Source: Kalaharituber pfeilii (Eukaryota > Ascomycota > Pezizomycetes > Pezizales > Pezizaceae). From it: DNA of 64,000 nt. The position numbers were made by a program, and so were the translations under genes. The stretch lies in assembly GCA_015179045.1 (NCBI GenBank), contig WHUZ01000019.1, forward strand, positions 310,001-374,000. The letters are read 5' to 3'. The notes beneath the pieces are model-generated. The model had not been told where the DNA came from, ran no database searches, and saw nothing but the letters and a program-made list of their open reading frames with translations. Shown here one piece after another: positions 46,714 through 57,199 of the stretch; positions within the stretch are counted from its first letter, which is position 1; the number at the start of each line of letters is the position of its first letter.

Positions 46714-47558
46714 ATTACGATAGCCTTCCAGGGTAGTTACCGTAAGTGGTTGCTCAGAGCTGTCAGACACTGATTGGCGCGATACAACTAATGGTGGACT
46801 GCCTTACCTACCTCAACTATGCAATTCCATATGGATGCAGTGAAATTTGGTTCACAACTACATGCATTTTATACTATTATTTGAATTGAACTCGCACGTT
46901 ACGCAATATACCCTCCACTAGGTACTGGATATTACGTTTCTTAGCACGAAAATCATCTAGCGCATGCCCATCTGTTTGATGCAGCCGTGCTCTTCTAGAA
47001 ATAGGCTCTGCTACTTTCTTGACCATTGGTTCTATTGTAATATGCAATTCAACAACGTACAACAGTTTTTCTCAACATATGGATGGTTCTGACTATATTA
47101 TCAATAACAGATCACATGATGCTACTCAGTGAGTACGTGGTAAACCCTGGACGTAACGGCATGAAAGTAATGACAAAATAAAAAATAAATAAATAAACAA
47201 ACGCAAAAAAGAATATCCCACTTCAAAAACTCGACCAATACTCTACCGTTCCAGTAGGGCCGCTCTCGCTCACGACCACCTCCCTCCCTTTCAAAATTCT
47301 GCATTTTTCTTGCGGCCGACTCCTCCTGCTGTCCACATCACCCACAGTGCTCCCATGTGCAGTGACTCCTAACTTATCTTTGTATCTCCAATTCGGACCT
47401 TTTCCACCTGTAAGTAACCACCCTCACTTACCGAACTAGAAACGTAACTACCTAAGACAAACCAAGGAGAACGTTAATCACGAGTAAAAAAAATTCAGGA
47501 AGGAAAAAAACATGCAAGACACAAAACTGACAATTCTACTCCAGTCTCCAAAGTCTCC
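46140..47558. other. No recognised gene; poly-T tract 46681-46709
   Basis: A run of 29 T followed by AATTATTACGATAGCC may be another retroelement end, but no TSD was found. Otherwise nothing is supported. Confidence 0.4.
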
Positions 47559-47559
47559 T

Positions 47560-48955
47560 CATGCAATTCCAGTGGTAAGGAAGATCAACCGTTCACTTAG
47601 CAGCATCACAATGGCTTCACGTCCAGCTTCTGCTGCCCACTCCAAAGGTGTCATACCATTTATATCCATTGAGTTTACATCCACATCCTTGCGCTCGAGA
47701 AGCAGTCGCACAATGGCCTCATGTCCGTTTTCAGCTGCCCATGACAATGGCGTGCGACCTCTATTATCCTTTGCATCAGCGTCCACATCCTTGCGCTCGA
47801 GAAGCAGTCGCACAATGGCCTCATGTCCTTTTTCAGCTGCCCATAACAATGGCGTCCGATCATCACTGTCCTTTGCATCAGCGTCCACATCCTTGCGCTC
47901 GAGAAGCAGTCGCACAATGGCCTCATGTCCTTTTTTAGCTGCCCATGACAGTGGTGTTTGGCCATACATCTTGTCCTTTACATTAGTATCCACATCCATA
48001 CGCTCGAGAAGCAGTCGCACAATGCTCTCATGTCCATTTTCAGCTGCCCATGACAAAAGCGTTCGACCATATCTCTTGTCCTTTGTATCAGCATCCACAT
48101 CCTTGCGCTCGAGAAGCAGTCGCACAATGGCCTCATATCCATATCGAGCTGCCGATGACAATAGCGTTTGGCTATCATTATCCATTGCATCAGCGTGCAC
48201 ATCCTTGCGCTCGAGAAGCAGTCGTACAATGTCCTCATGTCCTTTCTCAGCTGCCCATGACAATGGCGTTTGGCCATACATCTTGTCCTTTACATTAGCG
48301 TCCACATCCTTGTGCTCGAGAAGCAGTCGCACAATGGCCTCATGTCCATTTTCAGCTGCCCATGACAATGGCGTTCGACCATATCTCTTGTCCTTTGCAT
48401 CAGCATCCACATCCTTGCGCTCGAGAAGCAGTCGCACAATGCCCTCATGTCCATCTTCAGCTGCCCATGACAATGGCGTTCGACCAAATCTCTTGTCCTT
48501 TGCATCAGCATCCACATCCTTGCGCTCGAGAAGTAGTCGCACAATGGCCTCATGTCCTTTTGCAGCTGCCCATGACAATGGCGTGCGACCTCTATTATCC
48601 TTTGCATCAGCGTCCACATCCTTGCGCTCGAGAAGCAGTCGCACAATGGCCTCATGTCCGTTTGCAGCTGCCCATGACAATGGCGTCCAATCATCAATGT
48701 CCTTTGCATCAGCCTCTACATCCTTGCGCTCGAGAAGCAGTCGCACAATGGCCTCATGTCCTTTTGCAGCTGCCCATGTCAATGGCGTGCGGCCTCTATT
48801 GCCCTTTGCATCAGCGTCCACATCCTTGTGCTCAAGAAGCAGTCGCGCCACAGCTTCATGCCCTTCCATAATTGCCCATATCAGTGGCGTGTGGTCATCC
48901 TCGTCTCTTGAATTCCAGTCCTCAGGTGTATTCACTAATGCCGTTATATAGTGCT
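47560..48955 (-). repeat. Array of about 13 ankyrin-coding units, 102-105 bp
   Basis: The units follow ERKDVDADAKDNRGRTPLSW and then AA..GHEAIVRLLL. Units with KDKRYGR are 3 bp longer. The array is high identity, independent in sequence from the NLR-1 array, and has a long antisense open frame as a by-product. Confidence 0.9.
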
Positions 48956-49193
48956 CCAATCCGAAGCAATTTTTTTTTTTTTTTTTTTTTATATCATTTA
49001 TCGCAGGCCGCCCTATGGGCTATGGCGATGTTGAGCTAAACTAAAAGAAGGTTAAATACAACGACCGAAGCATTCCCGCCAAAAGTCACCAATCCTAACC
49101 CTACACTGTCTAACTACATGTGGTTCCCGCTGTCACTCTGTGTTGCGGGGGGGAGAACGTCCAGCCTTCGGCCTCAACCCCAATCCGAAGCAA
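48956..49193 (-). mobile_element. LINE-A 3' fragment inside NLR-2, 14-bp TSD
   Basis: CCAATCCGAAGCAA lies at 48956-48969 and 49180-49193. Between them are a poly-T run, the LINE-A hairpin tail in reverse and about 150 bp of 3' UTR and ORF2 end. It has the same orientation as the host gene. Confidence 0.95.
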
Positions 49194-51980
49194 GCAGCCG
49201 CATGTATGCCAGAGAACAGCTTGCTATATTTACAGATCCAATAATATTTAGGCTGTAAATAGCTGTCGTGCAACGCTTGTAAAGCGCAATGGGATTCGTT
49301 GCTCCGGTGCTGTAGCAACTTCAAGGCAAGACCTCTAACAGAATCATTCGACTGCTCATGTCGTGCATACCGACCCCATTGACAGGCTGCATATTCTAAG
49401 AAGGGAAAGTCTCTCATTCGTTGCTTCAAATTGTCGATGGAGGTACAAGGTGAAGCTAATTCGTTGAAGTTCAGGTATGTTAGACAAGTCTCTGCCGCAG
49501 TGCTGTATCTGCTAGGAAAATATGTGCCAGCATGTTGCTTGAAATATTCCTCCACTGAATAGTGCACGAACCGAACAGTCTTTGTCTCCTCATCCAAGGT
49601 GACCAGTCCAACACAGCACTCTAGCAATGCTTTCTTTGAAGGAATATTGTCTGTATCCAATTTGATATCACCTCGCTCCACCGCAAGTGCATCGCTAAGC
49701 TCATCTAGCTTTAGTGGTCGGTAGGCAAGATGCAGCCACATTAGTACTCGCATGCCCAGTTCCGAGTCAGCACTCGGTAGCAACTTGATTCTATCAATCA
49801 TGCCTGCAAAAGCCTTATCAAGGTTTACAGGCAATTCTTTCAGTGCCTCCCGCCGCTTTCTTTTCGTCCTCTGACCAAGTACCATGCTAATATGCAAAAC
49901 TGGAAGTAGAAACATCCCTTGGGACTTCTCTATAATCGCACTAAGGATATCAGCTTTCAGCCCTTCGTCCATTGCATCTTGATTTGTATCGTTTCTAATT
50001 GCATGATCAATGTATGCTCTGATGTCGCTTGCGTTAGCCGTAACTTCAACTGCATGTTGCGGTTTGGCTAGATAGGTATCGACTGCTGGCTGTATATGAG
50101 GTCTCCCAGTGAGAAATATTCGAGTAGTACTGAATTCACTGCGAAGCGTTTCAAGGAGCCCTTTCTGAACCTGGGAGTCTAGCTCATCTAGAGCATCTAT
50201 GCAGACAAAGTTGCGGTCAAAATAAGATAGAGTAATCTCAAGCATTTTGGAAATATCCTTCCTCTCTACTCTCCTATCCCGGTGTTGGATAGATTCCAAT
50301 ATGCTGACCACTGTCTCCGGTACTTGTGATGTCGCAATTAGAAACTGTTTAAGGAGGCTGCCTAAGATATTGACTTCTGTTTGCTGCCCTTGGTCTCGAT
50401 AGTCGCAATATATATAGGCGATGCCTACCGTATCTGGCACAACGAATTTGGATGTAAGATCATCGATCACAATGGAACTACACAGATGCAAAGAGTTATT
50501 AATGATTTAAGTCCTATATCTGTATGGACAACGAGACAAACATACCAGATCGTTGTTTTTCCTGCACCAGGGGCACCATAACAGCATAGAATACGGTCGC
50601 TCAGGCTTGCATCTTGTGCAGTACTATCAAACCATTGTTTGATAATGGTCAAGGTTGAAGAGCCAGGTACCTGTGCCATCGACGCGACGAGACTGCATAT
50701 CCTGATGTCTTTTCGGGGACTCCAGTGGAGATAGCATTTGTAGAAGTTCTCGGATTCGACGGAGTTCTGCCTTTGCAGTGTTGTTCAAGATTTTATTGAG
50801 CTTGGATAATGGTGCAAGTTCAGATTCAATATTCCGGAGATGATTGCGCATCTGCTCAAGCCTCTTAGAGTGCTGCATGATCCTATCCATGACAGCCATG
50901 TCTGCACACTCTCGAACACTCCGTTCCTTTTCAGAAATATCGTTGATCAATGGCTGGAACTCAGTAGCAAAGGGCTTGAACATGTATCCTAGCTTCATCA
51001 TCCTAGAGGTTGAAGGGTCAAAATACTGGCGTGCCTTCACAGAGAAAACGACAATAGCAGCGTACAGCTCTGGTAGAGCGGAATCCAGCTTTTGTTGAAG
51101 ATTGGGTGTTGTTGTTGCAGACAACATAATCCCCGATGATGTTTCCGTATAGACACTGGCATAAAAATCGCATACTGCCATTTTTTCAGCGATAATGGCG
51201 GTAAATTGTTCAAGACTTTCCGTAGTCTCAATATGGTTCAAAGTAATCTACCAGCGGTCAATTAGCTGCCGTAATAAATACTAATATTCCAACTGTAAAA
51301 AAGGATAATATTTAAATAAAACCAACCTGCAATATTCCTCTCACACCCGCCCAAACCAGGGCTGTAACCTCCGGACTATGCTGTATTGCCACATCCACAA
51401 TCTGTGCATAGCTATTAAAGGTTTTCAGGATGCCTTGCAACCGCTGTACAGTCACAGATTTATTGCTCTGCTGTATAGCAGTATTTAAGTCGCCTATGGT
51501 CAACTGTACAATTTCGCTTGCTGCTTGATGTGCATGCTTGCTGGTTTCGAGAGGTGGCAATCCCATTTCTGGTAGCTTTTTCTCGGCTATCTTAAGCGAC
51601 TTTTCCCACAGTGATTGGAGGTTACTCGGAGGAGCAGCTTTGGCACTGGGGTCATCTCCGGAGGTTGTTGAAGGTGCCGATGCGGCAGTAGTTGTGGCTG
51701 GCACAGCGGCATCAGCGCTTGGGTCATTTCCGGGATTTACCAGGGGTGTCGATGCGACAGATACAGTAGGTGAAGACGCCCCTGGGAGGGGAGATGCCGG
51801 GTTTGTAGAACGCCATAGAAATCGCAAAGGAGATCTTGATCTCGCTGGCTCTTGGTTGTTCGAGGGTTCAGGGGACAAGGTCTCTCGCTGTCGTGTACCC
51901 GAGTTCTGTGTGCGAAAACGCTGGCGCCAGCCTGCTGCCCGATTCTTGAGGAATGGTTCCTTTTGCTTTTGTCCGCTCAT

Positions 51981-53263
51981 CCTGGCTATTTCTGCTCTTG
52001 ATTTGTCGCTAACGGAAGCGCTGACAGTAGTGAAGATTATTACTATATTTCGTATCTTGGAGCCGATGGAGAGATATCCTGACAGATTGCGTTGCTTCGC
52101 TGCATACTATCTATCACCCAGAGCCCCCGCTTTCAGCCGCTCGGCTGCAAGTGTTTGCTTATAATACCTCCATACCAGGTCCCGGAGGGGGATGACGGGG
52201 CAGGGGTAACAAGCGGGCATCTTGGCATCAGTTTAGTAGTCAGTATCATAACTCGCAGTATGAGGTTAATCAGTGCAGCTGTGTACGCATTTTCAAGTAC
52301 ACTGTCTAAATTTCCAATTCTTGCGCGCTTTGATCTCCTCAACCTCCAACTGCGATGCCAGTGACTGTGGTTTATATAGCAGCATGGTAATGGTACCGCT
52401 TGCATGCTGCAAAATCACTGTCACGAATTTCATTCTCAATTTATAGCAAGCATGGTGGCATGTTGATATAGCAGCATGGTAGTATTATAGCATGGCAGCA
52501 TGATGAGAATACATGTCATGAATATCCACTTGCTTATAGCATAGCAGTGGTATAGTAGCATGGTAATATCGTGAGAAGGTTGGGTGTGAAGAGGGAGGAT
52601 AAGGAGAGAGGGGTGGGGAGGGGGTAGGAGGACGGGGGATCGGGAGCTCGGTATGGAACTCGGAGTAGTGGAGTGGTGGTATTGAGGGGCCTCACGGTCG
52701 GGACGCCGGTCACTGCTTGTACTGAAGAAGTTGTAAAAGAAATAGCACGCCTACTAGTAATTATTTCAGCTTTCTATTAGGCAAATCAAGATCCTGCTAC
52801 AATTACTATTTTCCCACTACGCAAGATACACCATATACATTCAACATCGTCTTTCATCAAGCTGGACTCCCAACAGCATATATAACTTAACCTCAATAGA
52901 TATTTCTGTGCCCTAAGAGACTTAAAACAAGAGCCGTATTTTGTATTCCATTATATATCCTAACCATCTAACATCTCCCTCCCTTCAACGTCAAATGCGT
53001 CCCGCGTCAATGCAAACCGAAAGAAAAAAGAAGATAAAACGGAAAACGGAAAACAAAGCAAAATCATGTTGTTGGTTGTGAAAAGTAATTTACTCTGCAC
53101 CTCCAAGGACCTTCATTTCTACAAATGATTGAGGAGTCTGTAGAAAACTAGCAGCGTGCATTCGCCAGAGTCAGCCGAATAAAGTCAGATGCTCAGGAAT
53201 TACAAAGCTCGCAACGGGGTTCAGAAGCTCTGGCTGTGATAAAGATGAGTCCCCAAAGCATCT
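51981..53263. other. NLR-2 upstream region; no gene
   Basis: The promoter of NLR-2 should lie here. Repeats of a TAGCAGCATGGTA word occur at about 52375-52570. Nothing coding is supported. Confidence 0.4.
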
Positions 53264-53810
53264 TTTTTTTCTTTTTGTTTATATCACGTAACCCCGCTTG
53301 CAGCTGTTCGCCATGGCAGGGCCCCTGGGTCTATACCCTCAATGCTCGGAGGCAAGCATATCTACCTTCCCCTCCACCACCTCCTCTACAAACGAAACTA
53401 TCTCCCCCTCCCCGCCGCACCTCCTCGCGGCAATGAAAATAGCTACACGTTTCCTCCACCGCTAACTTCTTACAAACGAAACGTCGCCCCCTCCCCTCCC
53501 CCGCACCAGATTCCTTCGCCGACATATGCCCCCGACCAGTGCTCTTACTCCCCTATGCTCTCAAGGAGCGGAACAGTTGTTCCAGGATGTCTACCTCTTC
53601 CCCATTCTCCTGCCGTTCTACCCACTTTCTTCTCTCAAAGTCCCTCCATTCCGCCCACCCTTTCGGGTAGTCCACCTCTTCACACCTGAAAGCCAGGTGG
53701 TCCGCTGTTTGTCTCTTGCCGCATCTGCACCCCGCACCCTCCGCCGCCTTCCCAATCTTTACGTCCCACTCCTTCGTCATCCCCTTTCCTATACCAATAG
53801 ACTAGCTCCC
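53264..53810 (-). mobile_element. LINE-B 3' fragment
   Basis: A poly-T-like run and the LINE-B tail (GTAACCCCGCTTGCAGCTG) are followed on minus by the ORF2 C terminus 53780-53553, with CRCGKRQTADHLAFRCEEV, a Cys/His cluster also present at 60567-60800. The 5' limit is uncertain and no TSD was identified. Confidence 0.75.
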
Positions 53811-54791
53811 AGGGCTTCAAGAAACACCCCAACAATGGCACCCACGTGGTATTGTTAATTGTTGTAGTACACAAAGTAGGATCTGCCGGGGGTAACCGTT
53901 GTCACCCTGGTTCCTAAACACAAATGAAAATTCAGACTGCTCTTTTCCAATATCATCGGCTAATCGAGATTTTCTTGTACCAAAACCGAGGTTTCTTGAG
54001 TGAAATCTTTCGGGAAATGTTAGTCATTGTGTAAATTTCACGTTGTTATGATAAGAATAATACTGCATTCAATAACAATCAAGCTTGCTACTTCCACACT
54101 TGAGGAAAACAAAAGAGTCGCTTCCATCGTCCATACATATACCAGGCAAACACACAAACAATCCTTCTCCCTTAGAGTTTTCTCCGACGGCACATTCATC
54201 ACACGGACGCCCCATTTCGCATCCCGGCGGCTCAACCATTCCCCCGCTCCGAGCCATACCTGCATTCCAGTATTCGAATGAGGGGATAGATCAGCGTCGT
54301 TCCAACACATTGCTGCTCGCAGGTTTGCGACATCTCATTAAGAGCTTGCAGGTGGGATTCTGTGGGAAAGGAGAATGGACCGGATCCGTTGATGGGGCTG
54401 TTGCGGTGGGTGGAGAGATGACAGGGTGATCTTGTGCCGATGTTCTGTATTTGATTGTGCGTTGGTATACCCCTGAATTGGGTCTTTTCTTTTTTCCCTT
54501 TCTTCATTATTATCTCTTTTGGACCTATCCTCGTTATAGCCTATAGGCGCTGTACGAGTAATCATTTTTTGAGAAACGACGTGAGCTCGTCCGGATTGAT
54601 GTGACAGTGGCTTGGCAGGAAGCTTAGTCAGGAGCCTGATTATATAATATTTCCCAACTTCTTTCGCGCAGTCCGGAGATCTCAGATCACAGAAGTGACA
54701 ACATTAACCGACTTTATTGGCTTCGCATTGAAGGTATTCAATTGAGCTCTGGGAATGAGAGTCCTCCGGTAGAGGTCATTATTCGAGGAGC
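53811..54791. other. No recognised gene; variant LINE tail at 54518-54575
   Basis: CTCGTTATAGCCTATAGGCG followed by CTGTACGAGTAATCA is a diverged LINE-A-type hairpin tail in plus orientation. ORFs here overlap on both strands without motifs. Confidence 0.4.
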
Positions 54792-55333
54792 TTAGCCCTT
54801 ACTCAGTTTGAGCAAGATCTGACGAATTGTGTCAGTATTCAACTCCTTCACTTTCATTTCATCGTTTCTGGCAGCGAATAATTTAAGCGTGCCAAGAGAG
54901 TCTGGGCGCGAGAACAGTTTCCGGTCGCAAATTCTTATTATCTTCCCTGAAGCGCTCCTAAATCGTCTAAGAGTTTCTTTTTCTGTTGTTGTTACCCATA
55001 CGCAGCTCGTTACCACTACGGTCTGGTGACTGCTCCTAGCAAAGAGGAGCCTTGATAACCACTTTTTGGTCTCCAGCAAGTACCTGAACTATTCGTGTAA
55101 TTGGCAAAAAAAAAAAGAAAGAAGCGGAAAAAAATGTATATAGAGAATTTAAGAAACGAGTTACCCCGGTTCCAGCTCCCAATTGGATCATTGCTGGAAT
55201 TGTAGAACTCTAACTCGCAAGAGATCATTGCTGGAACCGGAGCATTAACAGTCCATCTCAGTGAGATGCCGGACAATTGTTCGATGCCCTCAATGGCGCT
55301 TGCAGTTACCTCCATCGCTGGAGACCACAGCAT
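54792..55333 (-). pseudogene. Coding-like fragment, unidentified
   Basis: A first segment starting at 55333 (MLWSPAMEVTASAIEGIEQL ... SSNDPIGSW) reads like a real beta-rich protein and is followed by a plausible intron (donor GTAACT at about 55159, acceptor TTCAG at about 55085). The sequence after it is open in one frame (ETKKWLSRLLF ... LLKLSKG, stop at 54792), but no splice choice I tried joins the two in phase, so the gene is either mis-modelled or frameshifted. No family is recognised. Confidence 0.35.
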
Positions 55334-56345
55334 TCCACTTCACTTCAACCAAGGCGCAGGTCATTTCACACACCTAAGAAAAAAAAAAAAAATTAAATAA
55401 AAGTCTTGCACCCATTATCTCACTCTCAGTCGCTCCTCCCGCCTCCGGCGGCGTCGGTATCATCTCCAGCAACTACAGCCCCCCGGCCCTTTTATCAAGC
55501 AGTCGCAGTAGCATCTCATACCCCCGACTCCAGCAGCCGCAGCGGCATCTCACACTCTCCCTCTCCGGCGGCCGCAGTAGCATCTTACCCCTTGGTAGGT
55601 CCATTACCTGAACCCTTTAATTTCAACGAAATATATATCCATATTAACCATATTCAACGTCCAACTCCTTAATAGATCTAAACGAAATCCAAGACATCTA
55701 GCGGATACATGTTTTCTCTCCCCCCTCTACCTACTTTTCCACCTCATGGATCACTGCTTCTGACCTCTAAGCCATGAGCTTCCTCCGCGACCCGGCAGTG
55801 TGCGTCTCAATTCGCTGTCTTCAGTTTCCGCAATTTTTATGCAGTCAGCGACATTGAAAATGTCTCAAAGCTATCCCTTTGCGGTGGCATCCTTAAGGGC
55901 ACACGTATATGCACTGACTTGTAATCCACATATTCATTCCCCTTTCAAATTCGTCGGTTTCATCTTCCGGTCATTCCTGCCCAACGCCCATTTTCATGGG
56001 CTTCCCTCTCATCATAGATGTCCATCCTTTGCTACCCTGTTCAGCGCTTTATCCCGCTTAATCTCTTTGCAGCAAGGTTAACTGTCCACGAAAAAACCTC
56101 GGGGCTGCGCGCTGAACAAAACAAGCCCCAGTGTTTCTTCCAAATTCCAGCAGCCGTAAGTTCAGATATCGTAGTAAACCTAACCCACCAAAATAAGGCC
56201 TACCCCCCCGCCAATGAAAATACACAAGTCATATGATATACCCGCTTCATTTCATTTTATTCCCAGTTATCCATCTATTCTCATCCCTATCATATTAATA
56301 TCATCCACCATCCCCATCTCCCCTCACCCACCATCGCTCCATCTA
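55334..56345. other. No recognised gene; short CAGCAGCCGCAG-type repeats
   Basis: About 55430-55590 repeats a CATCTC/CAGCAGCCGCAGCGG word three to four times, giving a Pro/Ser/Ala-rich ORF with no other support. Confidence 0.4.
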
Positions 56346-56598
56346 GTGAGCGGCACGAGCCGAGCCAGCTCGAGCTTAAGATAGTTAAGATCACGCTAGT
56401 GTTTCTCTTGACAGCTCACTAAAATGCTCAGCCAGCGCAGGGTTTCATAAACTTGAAGCAGGAGTAAATGTACAAGAAATACTGAATCTAGCGGATAGCG
56501 GCGAGGAGGATGAAGCTGTAGAATAGTTTAGATTACTTAGTTATCAATATCATGTAATCAAGGCTCGCTGGCTCGAGCTCACCCTCCAGCTCGGTCAC
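56346..56598. mobile_element. 253-bp MITE, second copy of the GTGAGCGGCACGAGC family
   Basis: It shares the left end and body with 15933-16242. The right inverted repeat has an internal deletion (CAGCTCGGTCAC). TA flanks both sides (56344-56345, 56599-56600). Confidence 0.8.
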
Positions 56599-56616
56599 TA
56601 CCTCCATCCCAATTCC

Positions 56617-56661
56617 TCCATGCACTTTTTTTTTTTTTTTTTTTTAATATCATCCATGCAC
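56617..56661 (-). mobile_element. 27-nt LINE-A-type microinsertion, 9-bp TSD
   Basis: TCCATGCAC flanks a T20 run plus AATATCA, which are the last bases of the LINE-A tail. Essentially only the poly-A tail was copied. Confidence 0.65.
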
Positions 56662-57199
56662 GCAGGATAATGTCTTATATAACCAACTAAATGGAGTATC
56701 TATTAAAAGTTTAAGATTTTCATTGATTCTGTATGTTACTGCATAATTCACAGCTCTAACCCACCAAATGTAATATAAGTTTTTGTTTCATTTTTCAATT
56801 TCCAAACGTAGAAACGGCAAGACAGCCAAAAATAAGATACTCAAAAAGTATATATTAGCATCAACCTTGTTCCAATACTAACCACTTCATAACTGTAACC
56901 ATGAGCAAAGGAAAAGATAAGATTCAAAGCAATATAAATAAATTTAATTTCATCAATCCCGTCCTCGTCTTCCATCCTATCCGATCCACTTCCCCACATC
57001 CACACTCAACAAGCAAACAGCAAACAACCGAACCAGCCTTAGTCTCTGGTTACGAGACTAAACCAACCTTACCAGCGGCTCCGAACCCACCGGCGCCGCC
57101 GAACCCGCAGGTCTTGCCGGCATGGCTGAGCTCGCCGGTACAGCCGAACTCTCCGGTACAGCCGAACTCGCCGATAGAGCCGAACTCGCCGGTACAACC

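Larger units (their letters stand above)
47559..51980 (-). pseudogene. NLR-2: NACHT-ankyrin gene broken by a LINE-A and one frameshift
   Basis: Exon 1 (51980-51327) holds a Ser/Pro/Thr-rich N terminus and a helical domain of the NWD-NACHT type (YAQIVDVAIQHSPEVTALVW). Exon 2 (51247-50546) leads to Walker A GAPGAGKT; it is one base too long, which shifts the frame near 50655. Exon 3 starts at 50477 with Walker B FVCIDALDEL, then the winged helix, then about 13 ankyrin units down to the stop at 47559. A 210-bp LINE-A tail plus a duplicated 14-bp target sits at 48956-49193, between the winged-helix region and the repeats. Without the insert and the extra base the frame closes (about 1349 codons). 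Today the frame ends inside the LINE at 49133, so no ankyrin domain would be made. A sequencing error could explain the frameshift but not the insertion. Confidence 0.88.

Noticed and set aside
47512..48951. 479-codon plus-strand ORF rich in Ser/Arg
   Set aside because: It is the antisense of the NLR-2 ankyrin repeats; periodic repeats keep the opposite frame open. The minus frame has the ankyrin consensus.
53342..53858. Plus-strand Pro-rich ORFs
   Set aside because: Antisense to the LINE-B C-terminal Cys/His region, which is the real coding strand.
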